A stretch of 64,000 nucleotides of DNA from Chlorella sorokiniana (Eukaryota; Chlorophyta; Trebouxiophyceae; Chlorellales; Chlorellaceae): the NCBI GenBank assembly GCA_025917655.1, contig CP084614.1:620001-684000 (forward strand), given 5' to 3'. The notes beneath the pieces are model-generated. The model was not told where the DNA came from, searched no databases, and was given only the letters and a program-made list of their open reading frames with translations. Every line of letters begins with the position of its first letter. The first letter of the stretch is position 1. A program made the translations under genes and the position numbers. Shown one piece after another: positions 35,889 to 46,950 of the stretch.

Positions 35889-36934
35889 ATGATGGCCTCC
35901 ACGCTCGCCGGGTGGGCAGCAGGGGTGCAGGAGAGGTTGGGTTGCGTTGCCAGCCGTCACCTTGTAGATCGGGCTGTCGCCTCCCCGTCGCCTTTCTGCT
36001 AACCCGCATTATTCTCGCTTGATTTGCAGCGCCAAGCTCCAGGTCCGCGCGACCACCCAGCAGCGCCGCCCTGCCCGCCAGGCGGTGGTCGCCGCCGCCG
36101 CTGACAACCGCGCGGCCGCCGGCTTCGCAGCTGCTGCCCTGGCTGCTGCCGTGCTGATCAACGCGCCGGTGGCCAAGGCCGATCTGGTGAGGCAGGCAGC
36201 GTTGCGGTTGGGCTGTCGGGAGGGCGCCTTGCACACCTGTCTGGCCATGCTCCTGGATGCACCGGCAGCGTTGGCATCAGCCGCTTGCCGTTCGTTGCAA
36301 GCCTTTGCCGCTGAGAGGCGCGCCGCCTCGGTTTACATCTACGTGCAAACAAATTGGTCACACTGAAACACTTCAGGTCGAGGATCTGCTGGCGAAGAGC
36401 GCGGAGAACTCCGCCCTGAACAACAAGAAGCGCCTGGCCACCAGCTACAGCAACTTTGCCCGCAGGTGAGGGCTCAGCACACGGCGGCTGCCCCACTGCG
36501 CCTGCAGCACCTGCGCCACATGCTGAGCTTCAGCCTGCATGGTATACGGCGTGCACAAGGTGTTGTTGGGCCGCCCAGCCTGCTGCTTGAGGGTGCTGCT
36601 CACGCCCCTTCGCCTCACTCTCAACCCCCCCCTCCCCCAGCCGCACCGTCACCGACGGCACCTGCAAGTTCCCGGGTAACTGGTTCGGGTGCGATGTGGG
36701 CGCTGTGGCAGGCGACGTGAAGTATGTGTCCGACGACATCAAGCTGGGTGAGTTTGCCCATGTCTGTTGCCCTACTTTGGCTCCTCCTGTTCTTACCGCT
36801 ACTGTTGAGCTGCTGGAATGAGGCTTCACAGCTCAATCGTGGTGCTCATCTGCCTTTCTCTGCTTGCAGAGTGCGAGGGCAAGGAGGCCGGCAAGTGCGC
36901 CAGCAACATCAACATCAAGAACCTGCGCCAGTAG
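35889..36934 (+). CDS. psaN: Photosystem I reaction centre subunit N (PsaN), lumenal
   Basis: PsaN is a small peripheral PSI subunit on the lumenal side that helps plastocyanin-dependent electron transfer. Five exons join in consistent phase. The start is MMASTLAGAKLQVRATTQQR, and a second ATG follows immediately. The bipartite targeting signal is visible: an Arg/Thr/Gln-rich stromal part, then a hydrophobic thylakoid part AAAGFAAAALAAAVLINAP, with the cleavage-like site APVAKA before DLVEDLLAKS. The mature protein contains NKKRLATSYSNFARSRTVTD, CKFPGNWFGCDVG, VSDDIKLECEGKEAGKC and ends INIKNLRQ. The four cysteines and the KRLATS and ECEGK blocks match plant PsaN. The gene is intact, with a UGUAA 239 bases after the stop. 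Confidence 0.95.
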
Positions 36935-36988
36935 ATTCCTGCAAGCGTAGCTTGCCCGGCAGCCAGCGCTGCGCCCTGTGGCCGTCGC

Positions 36989-37645
36989 TTAGCGGTGAGC
37001 ACGGCGGCCGCAGTCCGCGGAGGCCGTGCCGGCTGTTGCGCCCAGCATACCACCCCCACCCGAGAAGAACTTGCCACCACGCCCATCTCCTTTTTGTGCT
37101 CCTCCTGACCGCCGCTTCCAGAGTCGTGTTTTGCTGCTGTGTGGCTCCTTAGCCTGAAGCCCACAGGCCCAGTGTAACACTGTTATGCTGTACAACCAAC
37201 CAGATCGTCTAGAACATAATGGAGGGGTGCTGCACACAGGCAGGGTCACCACTCGAGAGGAGTGCCCAGGTCGCCTGGCAGTGTGGAGGGGGAGGTAGAG
37301 CAGGGCAGACAGCAGTGTCAGCGCGCCACAGAAAAGGCCCAGCCGCAAGCCAGAAATGTTTGTGCCTGCCAGGCTGCCGGCAATTTTGGTCCTGGGCAGA
37401 CGGCCATTCGTGGCTGGTGCGGGGTCGTCGGCTGCCACAGTTGCCCTCCTTGCCAAGTCTCCCAGCGCTCGGCGTGCGCTGGCATGCTCTGCATCAGGAG
37501 GCAGCATGGGTGTTTGCCACAGTGGACTGGGCATGGGGACAGCAGGCCTTCACCCAGCAAAGTGAAGCATTGAGGATGCTGACTGCTCACCTGGGAGCTC
37601 TGCGGACACGGTCCTGGTAGCTGCCTCCAACGGAACTGGCGGCAT
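36989..37645 (-). CDS. Candidate small single-pass membrane protein, antisense to the psaN 3' end
   Basis: A minus-strand ATG at 37645 starts MPPVPLEAATRTVSAELP. A GTGAGC donor and a tgatgcag acceptor join in phase to HASARRALGDLARRATVAAD. A hydrophobic segment follows, LRLGLFCGALTLLSALLYLP, then a basic patch HTARRPGHSS. The frame stays open to 36989, but the low-complexity end (Gly-rich) is not convincing and the true stop or another intron may lie earlier. The gene would overlap the psaN 3' UTR on the other strand. The family is not recognised. The basis is one clean splice join and one membrane helix. Confidence 0.4.
37173..37177 (+). terminator. UGUAA polyadenylation signal for psaN
   Basis: TGTAA lies 239 bases downstream of the psaN stop. 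It matches the chlorophyte signal and lies within the antisense candidate gene. Confidence 0.6.
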
Positions 37646-38162
37646 GATTGACGGCAGAGCCTGTGGGCATCACATCAAGTGCGTTGTGAGGCCTGCTCAC
37701 AACAGTTCTCTGTAAAAAGATACACATGCTTGCTGCTAACCTTGCTCGTTAGCATTGTGTGCACTTCACAGCCCTCCAGAACGCACCCTGGACTGATCAA
37801 TGAGGGCTCGGCTCACCTTGCTACCAATTTACCTCATCCACACACATGCGTGCACTAAACAACATGCATGTTTGGCAAAGTAACCCGAGCAAAGTTGCGC
37901 CTTTCCTTCAGCGCGGCGACGCATGCCCCCTGACGCCAGCAAGTACTGCTTTCATGGGCGTTGTACGACAGAAGATCAATATGACAGAAGAAACCAGATA
38001 CAAAAACATGGACGTTGCTTGATTCAATTGGTGGTGCTTGCTGAAAAGGAAATGCACCTCACGACACAAAAATCTCGTCCCTCGACGTTGGTGACGTGCT
38101 GCCAAGCATGTGCAGCTGCCAGTGCTCTCCAGCCAGCCTTAAGCGTGTGCAGGCGGCTCAGC
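37646..38162. other. Intergenic, no gene seen
   Basis: About 517 bases, of lower GC than the flanking genes, with no supported open frame. It should contain the 3' UTR of the hemerythrin gene on its right side and the promoter of the small membrane candidate on its left. Confidence 0.5.
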
Positions 38163-40039
38163 TCAAGCAGCGGCGCTCAGGCAGCGTTGCTCAAAGGGCG
38201 TCCACACGTTGTTGCGGTACTTGCGCACCTGGGTGGGCACAGGCACCTTTGTTGGGGTGAACACCAGGGGCTCTTGCTGGGCCCCCTCAAAACGCAACGC
38301 CGTCCCATGCATCCGCCTTCTCACCTGGTAGCCCAGGATCCAGCAGATGAAGAAGGGGATGCCCTCCTGCTTGGCAAAACCACGAAACTCTTCCTTGGAC
38401 ATGGTGCGGAAATAGGCGCCGACGTCATCGGGGCCCATGCCCCCTGCAACAAGCATGCAGCGGCGGCATGGCGGTGAGGCCGAGCTGGGTCGACAGCTTG
38501 CCAGCAAGCACGAAAGCCCAGTGGCGGCGAGCGCTGTACTTGGCACGAAGAAGCAGCTGCTGGTGCTCAGCGGCCCGTATTTGCAGGTCTGTGGCAGTGT
38601 GCAGGCGACCGCTGCTGCAGCAGGCTGCACAAACGGATATGTCTGCACGGCGAGGCATGTGTGCTGGTAGCCCCGCCTGCCCTGCCCTGCACGCTCACGC
38701 AGAATCTTGCTAACCACGTTCTTCTCAATCTCCTTGGGCGTGAAGTGGCGACGCATTAAGGGCATGGCCTCCGCCTCCTCCTCCCTGAAGTGCTCGAGGC
38801 ACAGGCTGTGCATCTGCTCAAAGGTGGCCTGCACGGTGGTTGCAGGCCCGGGCTGGTTCCATGGGTGGCTCAGGCTGCAGCTCGCTGCGCTGAAGAAGTC
38901 AGGCAAGGGCTCAGCGGGCCCAGACCAAGCGAGGTTGCCAAGAACTCAACGCCCGGCCCTGGGCGCCTGCCGCGCGGCGGCGCCGCCCCAGAGCGGCCCC
39001 AGCAGCGCACCGTCACGTCCAGCAGCAGCTTTTGCTGCTCATCCAGCTGGGTGGCGGCCAACATCTTCTTGATGCCGGCCTCAAAAGATTGCATCAGCTC
39101 CTGAACGGGCAGAAAGCAGGCGCAGGTTGGACATCACCAGCCCGCACCAAGGCGGCACTGTCGCTCCCCTCCTTGGGCCTGCTGCGGGCCACAAGCAGCG
39201 CCAGCAGGCAGCACGCGTTGGCCGTTGCCAGCGGGGCGGCGGCCTTGCCTCCAGGTGCTTGTGGTCGGCCCCAATCTTGTCGTTCAGCTGGAAGCGGGTG
39301 CTCAGGTAAGGACTTGCAATGGCTGCGGGAGGCAGGAGGAAGGTTGAGGTCGGATGGCGAGTTGGGGCACCTCACTTTGAGGGGTGCATACAATGCCAAA
39401 CTGAGCGGAGTCAACACAGCAGGTTTTCGGCGGCGCGCAGGAGAGCTTTGCGGGGCACAGCTGCATGCGCCCACCATCCTCGTTTGCGTGGTGATGGTGC
39501 AGGAACTTGACGAAGGCGACGACGAGCGCGTGGCGGCGGCGGCCTGCTCGCGAGAGATGGGTGTTCCAGCGGCCAGCTGCTTGCGGAAGCTGGCTAGCAT
39601 GCTCTCAACAGCGGTCATGTCGGCACGCAGGGCGTTGTGGGCGCGGTACCAGCCTGCACATGTAGGGAGAGTGGGTTGCATGGGTGGGCTGGGGTTGGGG
39701 AGGGGTGGAGAGGCGAGGGGCACGGGGCAGTGCCTGCCCGTCAGGTGTGGGGCTGCAAGGGGACAACGGCAGATTCTGTAGGGGTCAACAAGAGAAAAAA
39801 GAAGGCCGAGAAGCTGTCTGCTGATCGCTTGCTTGTTATTAATTGGTTACTTGCGCGCTGCGCAACGTGCAGGGCAAGGAACCATGTGCGGCAGCAGCAA
39901 CACAACAAAGCAGATGGCGCTGCCAGTGTGCCGCCGTTGCCAACCGCCCGCCCACCAACCCAGGCCCCTCACCATCCTCCTCCAGGCGGTGCTTCCAGGT
40001 GGAGCTGAGGTCTTCGCCGTTTGATTCGGGTTTGCTCAT
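38163..40039 (-). CDS. Hemerythrin (HHE) domain protein
   Basis: HHE proteins hold a diiron site in a four-helix bundle and bind or sense oxygen, iron or nitric oxide. The start at 40039 gives MSKPESNGEDLSSTWKHRLE. Later exons give WYRAHNALRADMTAVESMLA (first metal-ligand helix with His), FVKFLHHHHANED (second His/Glu helix), FQLNDKIGADHKHLE, MQSFEAGIKKMLAATQLDEQ, and the fourth helix QMHSLCLEHFREEEAEAMPL with MRRHFTPKEIEKNVVSKIL. A C-terminal extension (FRTMSKEEFRGFAKQEGIPF, ICWILGYQV, NNVWTPFEQRCL) ends at 38163. Between EQAAAATR and VVAFVKFLHH the frame slips by one base near 39526-39540. The domain call is strong. The physiological role is not shown, and no membrane anchor is evident. Confidence 0.82.
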
Positions 40040-41345
40040 GGTCGGGAGGGACGCGGGAGGCCTGCAGGGACCAGATCGATGCGCGCCTCGATAGCCGGGC
40101 AATCGAGGTGTCACACATTTGTTTCAAGTATTTGGTTGCGGGGGCACACGAGCAGGGTGGTACAAACGCAGGGCAGCACTCGGCTGCTTTCAACTCACGG
40201 TCTGCGGTGACACAGGGCGAAGCCGTTGTCAAGGAGGAGCAGGCAACAGACAAGGCGACAGCGAGGCGTGGAAGGCAGAACAAGTGACCCGCTCTTCACA
40301 AACACGCGGGGCGCTGAGGGTTACGGGGCAGGGTAGCAGTTGGATGGAAAAAGGGAGGCACAGATCATCGGATTTGCGAATTCTTGGCCCAGCTCTAATG
40401 AAAACCTTGATTGCAATTAACATGCTCGTTCCCGTGACCAACGAGCACGGTATTCAAGAGGTGTTCCCAGCCGTTGCCAATGGACCTATTACAACAACGA
40501 CGATTGTTTAATTATCAAGATCATTATGGATAAGGATATTAACGAGCCGCAAGTTTGATCGTGAGCTGCAGAAACCCACCCGAGTATCACGAACTGTTTG
40601 CCGTCTACACCGAAGTGAATCTATGAGTGATTACCCAGGGATATGCCAACAAGCCCCAATGTGGCCGTAACTCGTATGGCGGCGGGCTCACTTGTAAGAG
40701 GCCCCTCCGTCAGAGGTGGCAGCTGGACAGGCCCTGGTTTCCTTTGCATTTTGCAGTCCTAACGTTGAGAAACCAACTTACATCGCGGTTCAGGCGCACT
40801 GGGCCTGCATATGCAATCTTCCATGCTGATTCCTTCAGCTGTGTGCCGTGCCTTGCCGTGCGGCTCGCACTGCTTGCATGCTTCCTTGCGTTCGCATTTT
40901 GCGAGTCGCTATTGCCTATGTCGGCGTCCATTCAGTGCTTTTGTCGCCATTGTTACTCATGCTTATGCAGGGGGAATTCAGTTTTGTGACACTACGCGCG
41001 ACTTCAGCCACGCGGCCAGGTGTCGCTGCGCTCAGCCCGCCATGCAGCTGCGCCCTCAGCACGATCACGGGCGTCGACTCGGGCTTGTCGTAAATTAACC
41101 ACTGCTATCCGACACTGATAGAGCCCTTTAGGTCGTCGATCATAGCGGGTGGCCCGCATGGGTCCGTCAGGAGCTCCCCGGCGGGGCTTCCGCGCTGAGC
41201 TCTGTTTTCACCCTACTGAATTCTGGTGGGGCCTGCTGCCGCGCCTTACCAGCCAGGAGTCCACCGCCTCGTTTTGTTGCACACCGCCGCCGCCGCCGCC
41301 GCCCACGCCGCCCTTGCCGCCGCCTGCCCCTTCTCCCTTCTGCAG
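40040..41345. other. Intergenic, with unresolved 5' exon(s) of the AAAP transporter
   Basis: The first recognisable transporter exon begins after a ctgcag acceptor at about 41340-41345, so its start codon and N-terminus must lie in or before this stretch. I could not identify that exon. The open frame from 41149 reads as proline-rich and is not convincing. Around 40380-40620 the sequence is markedly AT-richer than its surroundings and holds no coding signal. Confidence 0.4.
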
Positions 41346-44300
41346 CCGTGGGCGCGGGCGTGCTGTCGCTGCCCTTTGCGTTCCGTGCGGCAGGCTGGGC
41401 AGGCTGTTTGATTGCCACGCTGGTGGTGGCAGCCATCGAGACGTTCACGCTGTACGTACTGGCGCGGTACGCCGAGGCCACCGGCTCCGCCACCTACTCC
41501 CAGCTCGTGCGCAAGATGCTGGGGCGCAAGGCCTCCTGGCCATGTCCATCGTGCTCATAATCTACTCATACGGCTCTGGTGCGCGCAGCTGCAGGCGGGC
41601 AGGGCAGCGCTGGCTGCGCGGTGCAGGCCGCCGCGTGCCGCTCGGTGGGCGCCGCACCTGCACGCTTGGTGTGCCAGAGCAAGCGAGGGTTGTGCTGCGC
41701 GGCCACTTTCGCACCCTCTGTCCCTGGCACCCCTCCCTCCCGTGCCCCTCCCCCAGCCACCGCCTACCTCATCATCCTGGGCGACTGCTTCCAGCCGATG
41801 GTGGCAGAGGCGTTTGGGCAGTGTGGGGGCATGCTGCCCCGCGGCGGCGCTACCCGCACAGCGCTTTTGCTGCCCTGCGGATAAAGCCGGCAGCCCTTGC
41901 GCGGCATGCTGAACGCTCGAAGAAGCGCGCTGCCCATCCGCGATCCCGCCTCCGCCCACCCACCCCTAAAGTGACACAATCCGCCCCCGCGCCTCCCCCC
42001 GCCCCCTTCCCCATCCCCTCGCGGCGACAGACCTGGTGGACGGCTCGTGACCCGGTGATCCTGGGGCTGGCCACCGCCTTCATGCTGCCCCTGTGCTTCC
42101 CCCGCACCCTGCACGCCATCTCCGGTGGGCCTTGAGGCAGCGCCGCCGGGCGCAGCCAGGGAGTGTCCCCTCTGCAGATGGCCTGCCCCTGCCTGGTCCC
42201 CGCCCGGGCCCCGGGCAGCCGCCTCGTGTGCCTGCACCTGCCCTCCAGCGGCCCTCTGGTCACTGTGCCCCATCGCCCACCCCCGCACGCCCCGCGCCGC
42301 CGCCCCGCAGCCTTCAGCAGCGTGACATTCTACGCGCTGTGCGCTGTGGTCGGCCTCGTCGTGCACCGCTCGGTGCAGGCGGTGCGCGCCCCGACTACGA
42401 CTGGTCGGCGGTGCACGCCTTTGGGCGGCCGCTGGAAACCCTGGACGCGCTGCCCATCCTGGCGTTTGGGTTCCAGGTGGGCGGCTGGGGCCTGGTGGAG
42501 GCTTGGTTGCAGTGTTGCTTCTCTGGTTGGCAAACCGTCTGTTGTTGCAGCTGGCGCGAGGTCGGTTGGATCAGCGCAGCTCACTGCACACCTAGCGTCC
42601 AAAGCAGCTGACCGTTGGGAGGCCCTCTGTGTGTTTCCCGCTGTCTGGGCATGCCCCCTTGAATCCCACCGTCGGCTTGCCGCACTTGTTCGTGTGCGTG
42701 CAGTGCCACACAAACCTGGTGGCTGTGTGGAATGAGCTGGAGGAGGAGCCCAACCTGCTGGGATCGGCCACCAACCTGGCCGGCCTTGTCGGCACCGTGG
42801 CCGCCAGCCTGGCGCCCGGCAACGGCGCCGCCGCCGCGCAGCCTGAGGAGAGCGACAGCGACGCCGCTTCGGCGGCAGCGGTGCAGTCCGCGGCTGCGGA
42901 GGAGGCCCAAGGAGGCTCAGCGGCTGCGTCGCCGCAGCCGGAGCAGCGCGTGATGCTGCTGCACAACCCGCGGCGTCGTTTTTTGCGCCCGGCGCAGCGC
43001 ACGCCCAAGCTGCTGGGCATGGTGCAGATTGTGGGAGCGTCCAGTGAGTGGCCGCCCGGCTGGCTGCCAACACGATATGCCTGGACCGCGCCCTGCATGC
43101 AGCGCTGGCCTGCGTCTCTGCGTGTCATGCTTCGACAGTCGTACCAGCAGCGGTGCCTGGACTGGCCCATGCCACCAGCCCTGTCCAAGGGCTGTTGTGA
43201 CCCCTCACCCTGAGCCTCCTTGGCCGCATGCCCCTCCCTTTGTGCCCTCCCTGGCCCTGCCTGAGTTGGTGCTGCGCTGCCCTTGCCCCCGCAGTCGGCA
43301 TGACCGCCTGTTTCTACTGCACCGTGGGTCAGCCTCGCAGCGTGCTGCCATCTTGCTGCGTGCACTGCTGCCCGCGGCTGCCGGCGGCGCCGCTGCTGGA
43401 GCCCAGCCGGCTGGCGCATGAAGAGGCCGTGCCAGCCGCGCCTTCCCGATGAAGCAGACTCAGCAAGCAAGCAAGCAATCGGAATGAAACATCCTGGTTC
43501 GCCCTCCTGCAGGCCTCTTTGGCTACCTCAACTTCCCGCTGGATGCCCACAGCAACATCCTGCTCAACTACTCAGGTGCAGCCTGCCCTCGCCCTCGCCA
43601 GCCCCCGAGTTGCCCCCTGCTGCTCCGTGCCTGCCTCTCCAGCCCCCTGTGTTTTTGTCCCTCCTGCCATGTCGGACGGGTACTGTCTACACCTGCCACC
43701 TGGCTTGGGCATGCCACGGCTTCACACCCCCTCCTGCCCACCACCCCCACCCTGCCGCCTCCCACAGCTCACGACGGTCTGATGAAGGTGGCGCGGGTGC
43801 TGGTGGGCGTGATCCAGATCATCCACTACCCCGTCAACCACGCCCCCGCCCGCGCCTCCACCCGCGACCTGCTGGCCCAGCTGAGCGGGCGGGAACTGGG
43901 CGGCGCGGCCTTCAACGCCGCCGAGGTGCTGACCTTCTTCGCCTCCACCCTGGCGCTCTCCCTGGTGCGGCGCGCGGCGCCGCAGCCCTCCTCACACCCT
44001 TGTGCTGGGCGGGGTTGCGTTTTGTGCCTCTGCGAATGGGCTGGCTGATTGCTGGCAACGTGCCTCGCGAGTGCCGCATGCCTGAAATGCTTCACTTTAC
44101 CTTGACCATTTCAGTTTGTTGCCCGATCTGTGAATCCCACTGCTGTGCCTGCCAATCGACGCACTGACATCCCCGCCGCTGGTGCCCTGCAGCTGGTGAC
44201 CGACCTGGGCCAGGTGTTCAAGCTGATTGGCGGCTCCTGCGGCGCCTTCTTCATCTTCGGTATGCCTGGAGCCTTGTGCCTGCAGGTGCGCTGCTGCTGC

Positions 44301-44677
44301 CGCCGGCGCTGTCGCTGTCGACGGGGCATGTTTCCCCTTGCCCTGGTTGTGTTGCTGCACCTTCCGCGTGCTTTGCTGGTTGCCCTGCCCACGGCAGCGT
44401 ACCTGCTGCTTTTTGTCCTCTCTTTCTGACGCAGTACGCGTACAACAAGCACCTGACGCTGAGGTCGGGCCTGCAGCAGCCGCTGCTGCACGGCGAGGCG
44501 GCGGCAGAGGACGGACGGCACGATGGCGGCGCCCAGCCAGCGGCGGGCTTCCCACAGCAGCAGCAGCGGTACCACTTCCTGGCCAGCAAGCTGTGGTGGG
44601 CGGGCATCGCGCTGCTGTCCTTTGCGCTGGGCCTGTTGGCGCTGACTGTGTACACGCTTGTCGCGCCGCCTGTTTAA
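41346..44677 (+). CDS. AAAP-family amino-acid/auxin permease-like transporter (SLC38-like), 5' end unresolved
   Basis: This is a multi-pass transporter, probably an H+- or Na+-coupled amino-acid carrier of the plasma membrane or vacuole. The first exon has the family hallmark VGAGVLSLPFAFRAAGWAGC, then ATLVVAAIETFTLYVLARYA, LLAMSIVLIIYSYGS, AYLIILGDCFQPMVAEAFGQ, LGLATAFMLPLCFPRTLHAI, SVTFYALCAVVGLVVHRSVQ, LPILAFGFQCHTNLVAVWNE, KLLGMVQIVGAS, GLFGYLNFPLDAHSNILLNY, VARVLVGVIQIIHYPVNHAP, FNAAEVLTFFASTLALSLV, LGQVFKLIGGSCGAFFIFGM and a last helix IALLSFALGLLALTVYTLVA. An Ala/Glu-rich loop of about 70 residues lies in the middle. The frame breaks by one base at about 41528-41537 and 42380-42395, inside conserved helices. 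The N-terminal start is missing. Confidence 0.85.
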
Positions 44678-44713
44678 ACTGCAACGCGTATTTATCCAGT
44701 GTTGAGGGTGCAG

Positions 44714-44718
44714 TGTAA
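44714..44718 (+). terminator. UGUAA polyadenylation signal for the AAAP gene
   Basis: TGTAA lies 37 bases after the transporter stop, a typical short green-algal 3' UTR. Confidence 0.6.
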
Positions 44719-45555
44719 GGTCATGGATTAGTTCCACACATCAACATGCCTGTCAGCATGCGATATAGCAGATAATAAAGGCCTTTGTTGCAGACTGATT
44801 CTCACATGCCGCTTCCCTGACATGCTGGTGTTGACTGTTGACATTACCAGCCCCGTCAGGCTCACAAATCGCGCAGCTTGCGTTTGTTGGTGTTTGTTGG
44901 AGGTGGGGCCTTGTTGTCTGGTACAGTAGGTAGCTTTCGGCATCAAACTCCTACATGAATCACGCAGCACATTGCATATCTGGCGGATATCTCAAGGAAT
45001 GGAGTATACAAGGAATGGCAAGGTTAGTGGTGTCTACAGCACCTGTTTAAGCACATGTCAGTTTGGAGCGGAACAGATGGCACTTCAAGCAAAGAGCGGA
45101 TTGTAGAAGTCATATGTGAAAGAGATGTAGGACATGGACTCATCGAAGCCAGTGTTGCTGGAGGCAGTGTTCCCAAACATTGTAACACTGCACACGCAAT
45201 GAAAAACACGGCGCTGAACACCAGTGAATCACGCACGTACGAAGTGCATTGCTCAGGCACTGGGGTCAGCCCTGCAAAGCCGCCCCCAGAGCGGGACAGA
45301 CTGCTGCGCATGCCCTGCTGGTCTGCCGTTGGAATCTTGAAACCCGGGAATGCGCTGGGCGTCTGGTGGTTGGCTGGCAGCAGTGCGCTGCAGGTCGCAA
45401 AAGCAGGCCAAATAGACAGAAACACTATCTACCTTCATGGATGGAAGGGCAATATTCGTAAAGTCAACTGGCCAGCCAACAATCATCCCCTGTCAAACTG
45501 TCAAAAGATGTGGCCTCACCGGTTCTCCTCCTCGGCACCACGCAGGTGCAGCAGG
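44719..45555. other. Intergenic, no gene seen
   Basis: About 840 bases with lower GC and only short unconvincing open frames. It separates the 3' end of the transporter from the 3' end of the coiled-coil gene. Confidence 0.5.
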
Positions 45556-46255
45556 TCAAGCTGAGCAGTCAAGCTGGCAAGGGGTGCCATGGACGGGGCA
45601 TGCCGTTGCATCCTGCTGCGCAGCCTTGACCTGCGCGCGCAGCACTTCCAGCTCCTGATCCTTCTGCTGCAGCAGCGCGTCCTTCTGCTGCAGCAGCGCA
45701 TCCTTCAGCTGCAGCTGACGAGGTAGCTGTGTAGCGTCTCGGCATACTGCTGCGCCAACATGCTCATTTTGAAATTCTGTCCCCTGTATTCACTGCAAGC
45801 CCAGCAAGAGGGCAAGTCAAAGCATACACAGACACCTTACAAAACAACAGGAGCGAGGCACCACTGGCTGTGGCCTGCCTAACATCGCCCAACCTGTGCT
45901 AGCCGCAGCGACGCGGCTGGCTCACCTGCTAAACTCTGCCACAATCTTGTTCAGGCCCCTGCAACACAATGCACACTGTCCGTCACACAAATTACGCTGG
46001 CGACAGCACCTTCGCATCACGGATGATCCATTTGACAGGTGTGCTTACGCGATCTGGCTGGCAATGTCGTCCAACTTGTCGTCCACGCCTTCCAAGTTGT
46101 CACTGGTGTCGTTCGTCACCACGTGTGTGGCCGCAGCAAGGCGGGCAACACCTGCATCTCGATTCTCCCGCAGCTGCTGGCAGCTGGCTTCTGTAAGGCA
46201 CCGCCTCATGGAGCACAGCTGGCCATGAAGCAGCAGCTCAAACACAGCCACAAAC
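45556..46255 (-). CDS. Coiled-coil protein, 5' end unresolved
   Basis: The minus strand carries exon-like blocks. At about 46045-46251: VFELLLHGQLCSMRRCLTEA, then LRENRDAGVARLAAATHVVT and LEGVDDKLDDIASQIA. At about 45935-45960: GLNKIVAEF. At about 45556-45770: a heptad stretch LQLKDALLQQKDALLQQKDQ, followed by ELEVLRAQVKAAQQ and ending CPVHGTPCQLDCSA before the stop. The repeated KDALLQQ heptads and the Glu/Leu/Lys pattern predict a coiled coil. The family is not recognised. The first exon abuts a large inverted repeat that copies it, so the real start could not be placed. It may be an intact gene starting inside the repeat or a truncated copy. Confidence 0.45.
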
Positions 46256-46568
46256 TGCGATGCATGCTCTCAAAGGCGCAACACAGAGCTGCAGGAGCGC
46301 GATAGACAGGGAAAGAGGTGAAGGGATCGTGAACTGGGCATCTCATGACCCCTTCACCTCTTTTTCTGACTATCGCGCTCCTGCAGCTCTGTGTTGCGCC
46401 TTGAGAGCATGCATCGCAGTTTGTGGCTGTGTTTGAGCTGCTGCTTCATGGCCAGCTGTGCTCCATGAGGCGGTCCCTTACAGAAGCCAGCTGCCAGAAG
46501 CTGCGGGAGAATCGAGATGCAGGTGTTGCCCGCCTTGCTGCGGCGCCACATATGGTGGCGAACGACAT
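46108..46568. repeat. Large near-perfect inverted repeat (about 218-bp arms, 24-bp spacer)
   Basis: 46108-46325 and 46350-46568 are reverse complements with only about a dozen mismatches plus one or two single-base indels, by eye. The symmetry centre is at 46337/46338. The left arm is the first recognisable exon of the coiled-coil gene, so the right arm is an inverted copy of it. A transcript across both arms would fold into a long double-stranded hairpin. Confidence 0.9.
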
Positions 46569-46581
46569 AAATATGCCATCA

Positions 46582-46683
46582 GCAGGCGCACAATGCAGTC
46601 GCCCACCTGTCTTTAGTTCCTTCCCAAAATGCGCATTTTGGGAAGGAACTAAAGACAGGTGGGCGACTGCATTGTGCGCCTGC
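46582..46683. repeat. Perfect 102-bp palindrome with no spacer
   Basis: Every base pairs from 46582/46683 inward to the centre at 46632/46633 (core cccaaaatgcgcattttggg); 46581 and 46684 do not pair. It lies only 14 bases beyond the large inverted repeat. It could extrude as a cruciform or fold as RNA, or it could be a fold-back cloning or assembly artefact. Confidence 0.95.
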
Positions 46684-46950
46684 AAAGCTTGTCGGCAGCG
46701 CAAGACGCATCATGCAGGAAGTTCAAGATCTGCACAGCGAGCCTGTTTGAACACATTCGTGGGCACGGTTGAGCGGTGCCTGGCTGCCGCCAGTATGTGA
46801 CATGTTGCAAGGGCCTGCAGTCCACGCAGGCTAATGCATAATGAACATGCAATTGATGAGTACAGCACACCTTCAATGCGTTTGCCAACACCGTCCTCCA
46901 TGCTAAGGACAGGCTTTCCATGCCCAGCAGGAGCCCCAGCCCGTTGAGCT

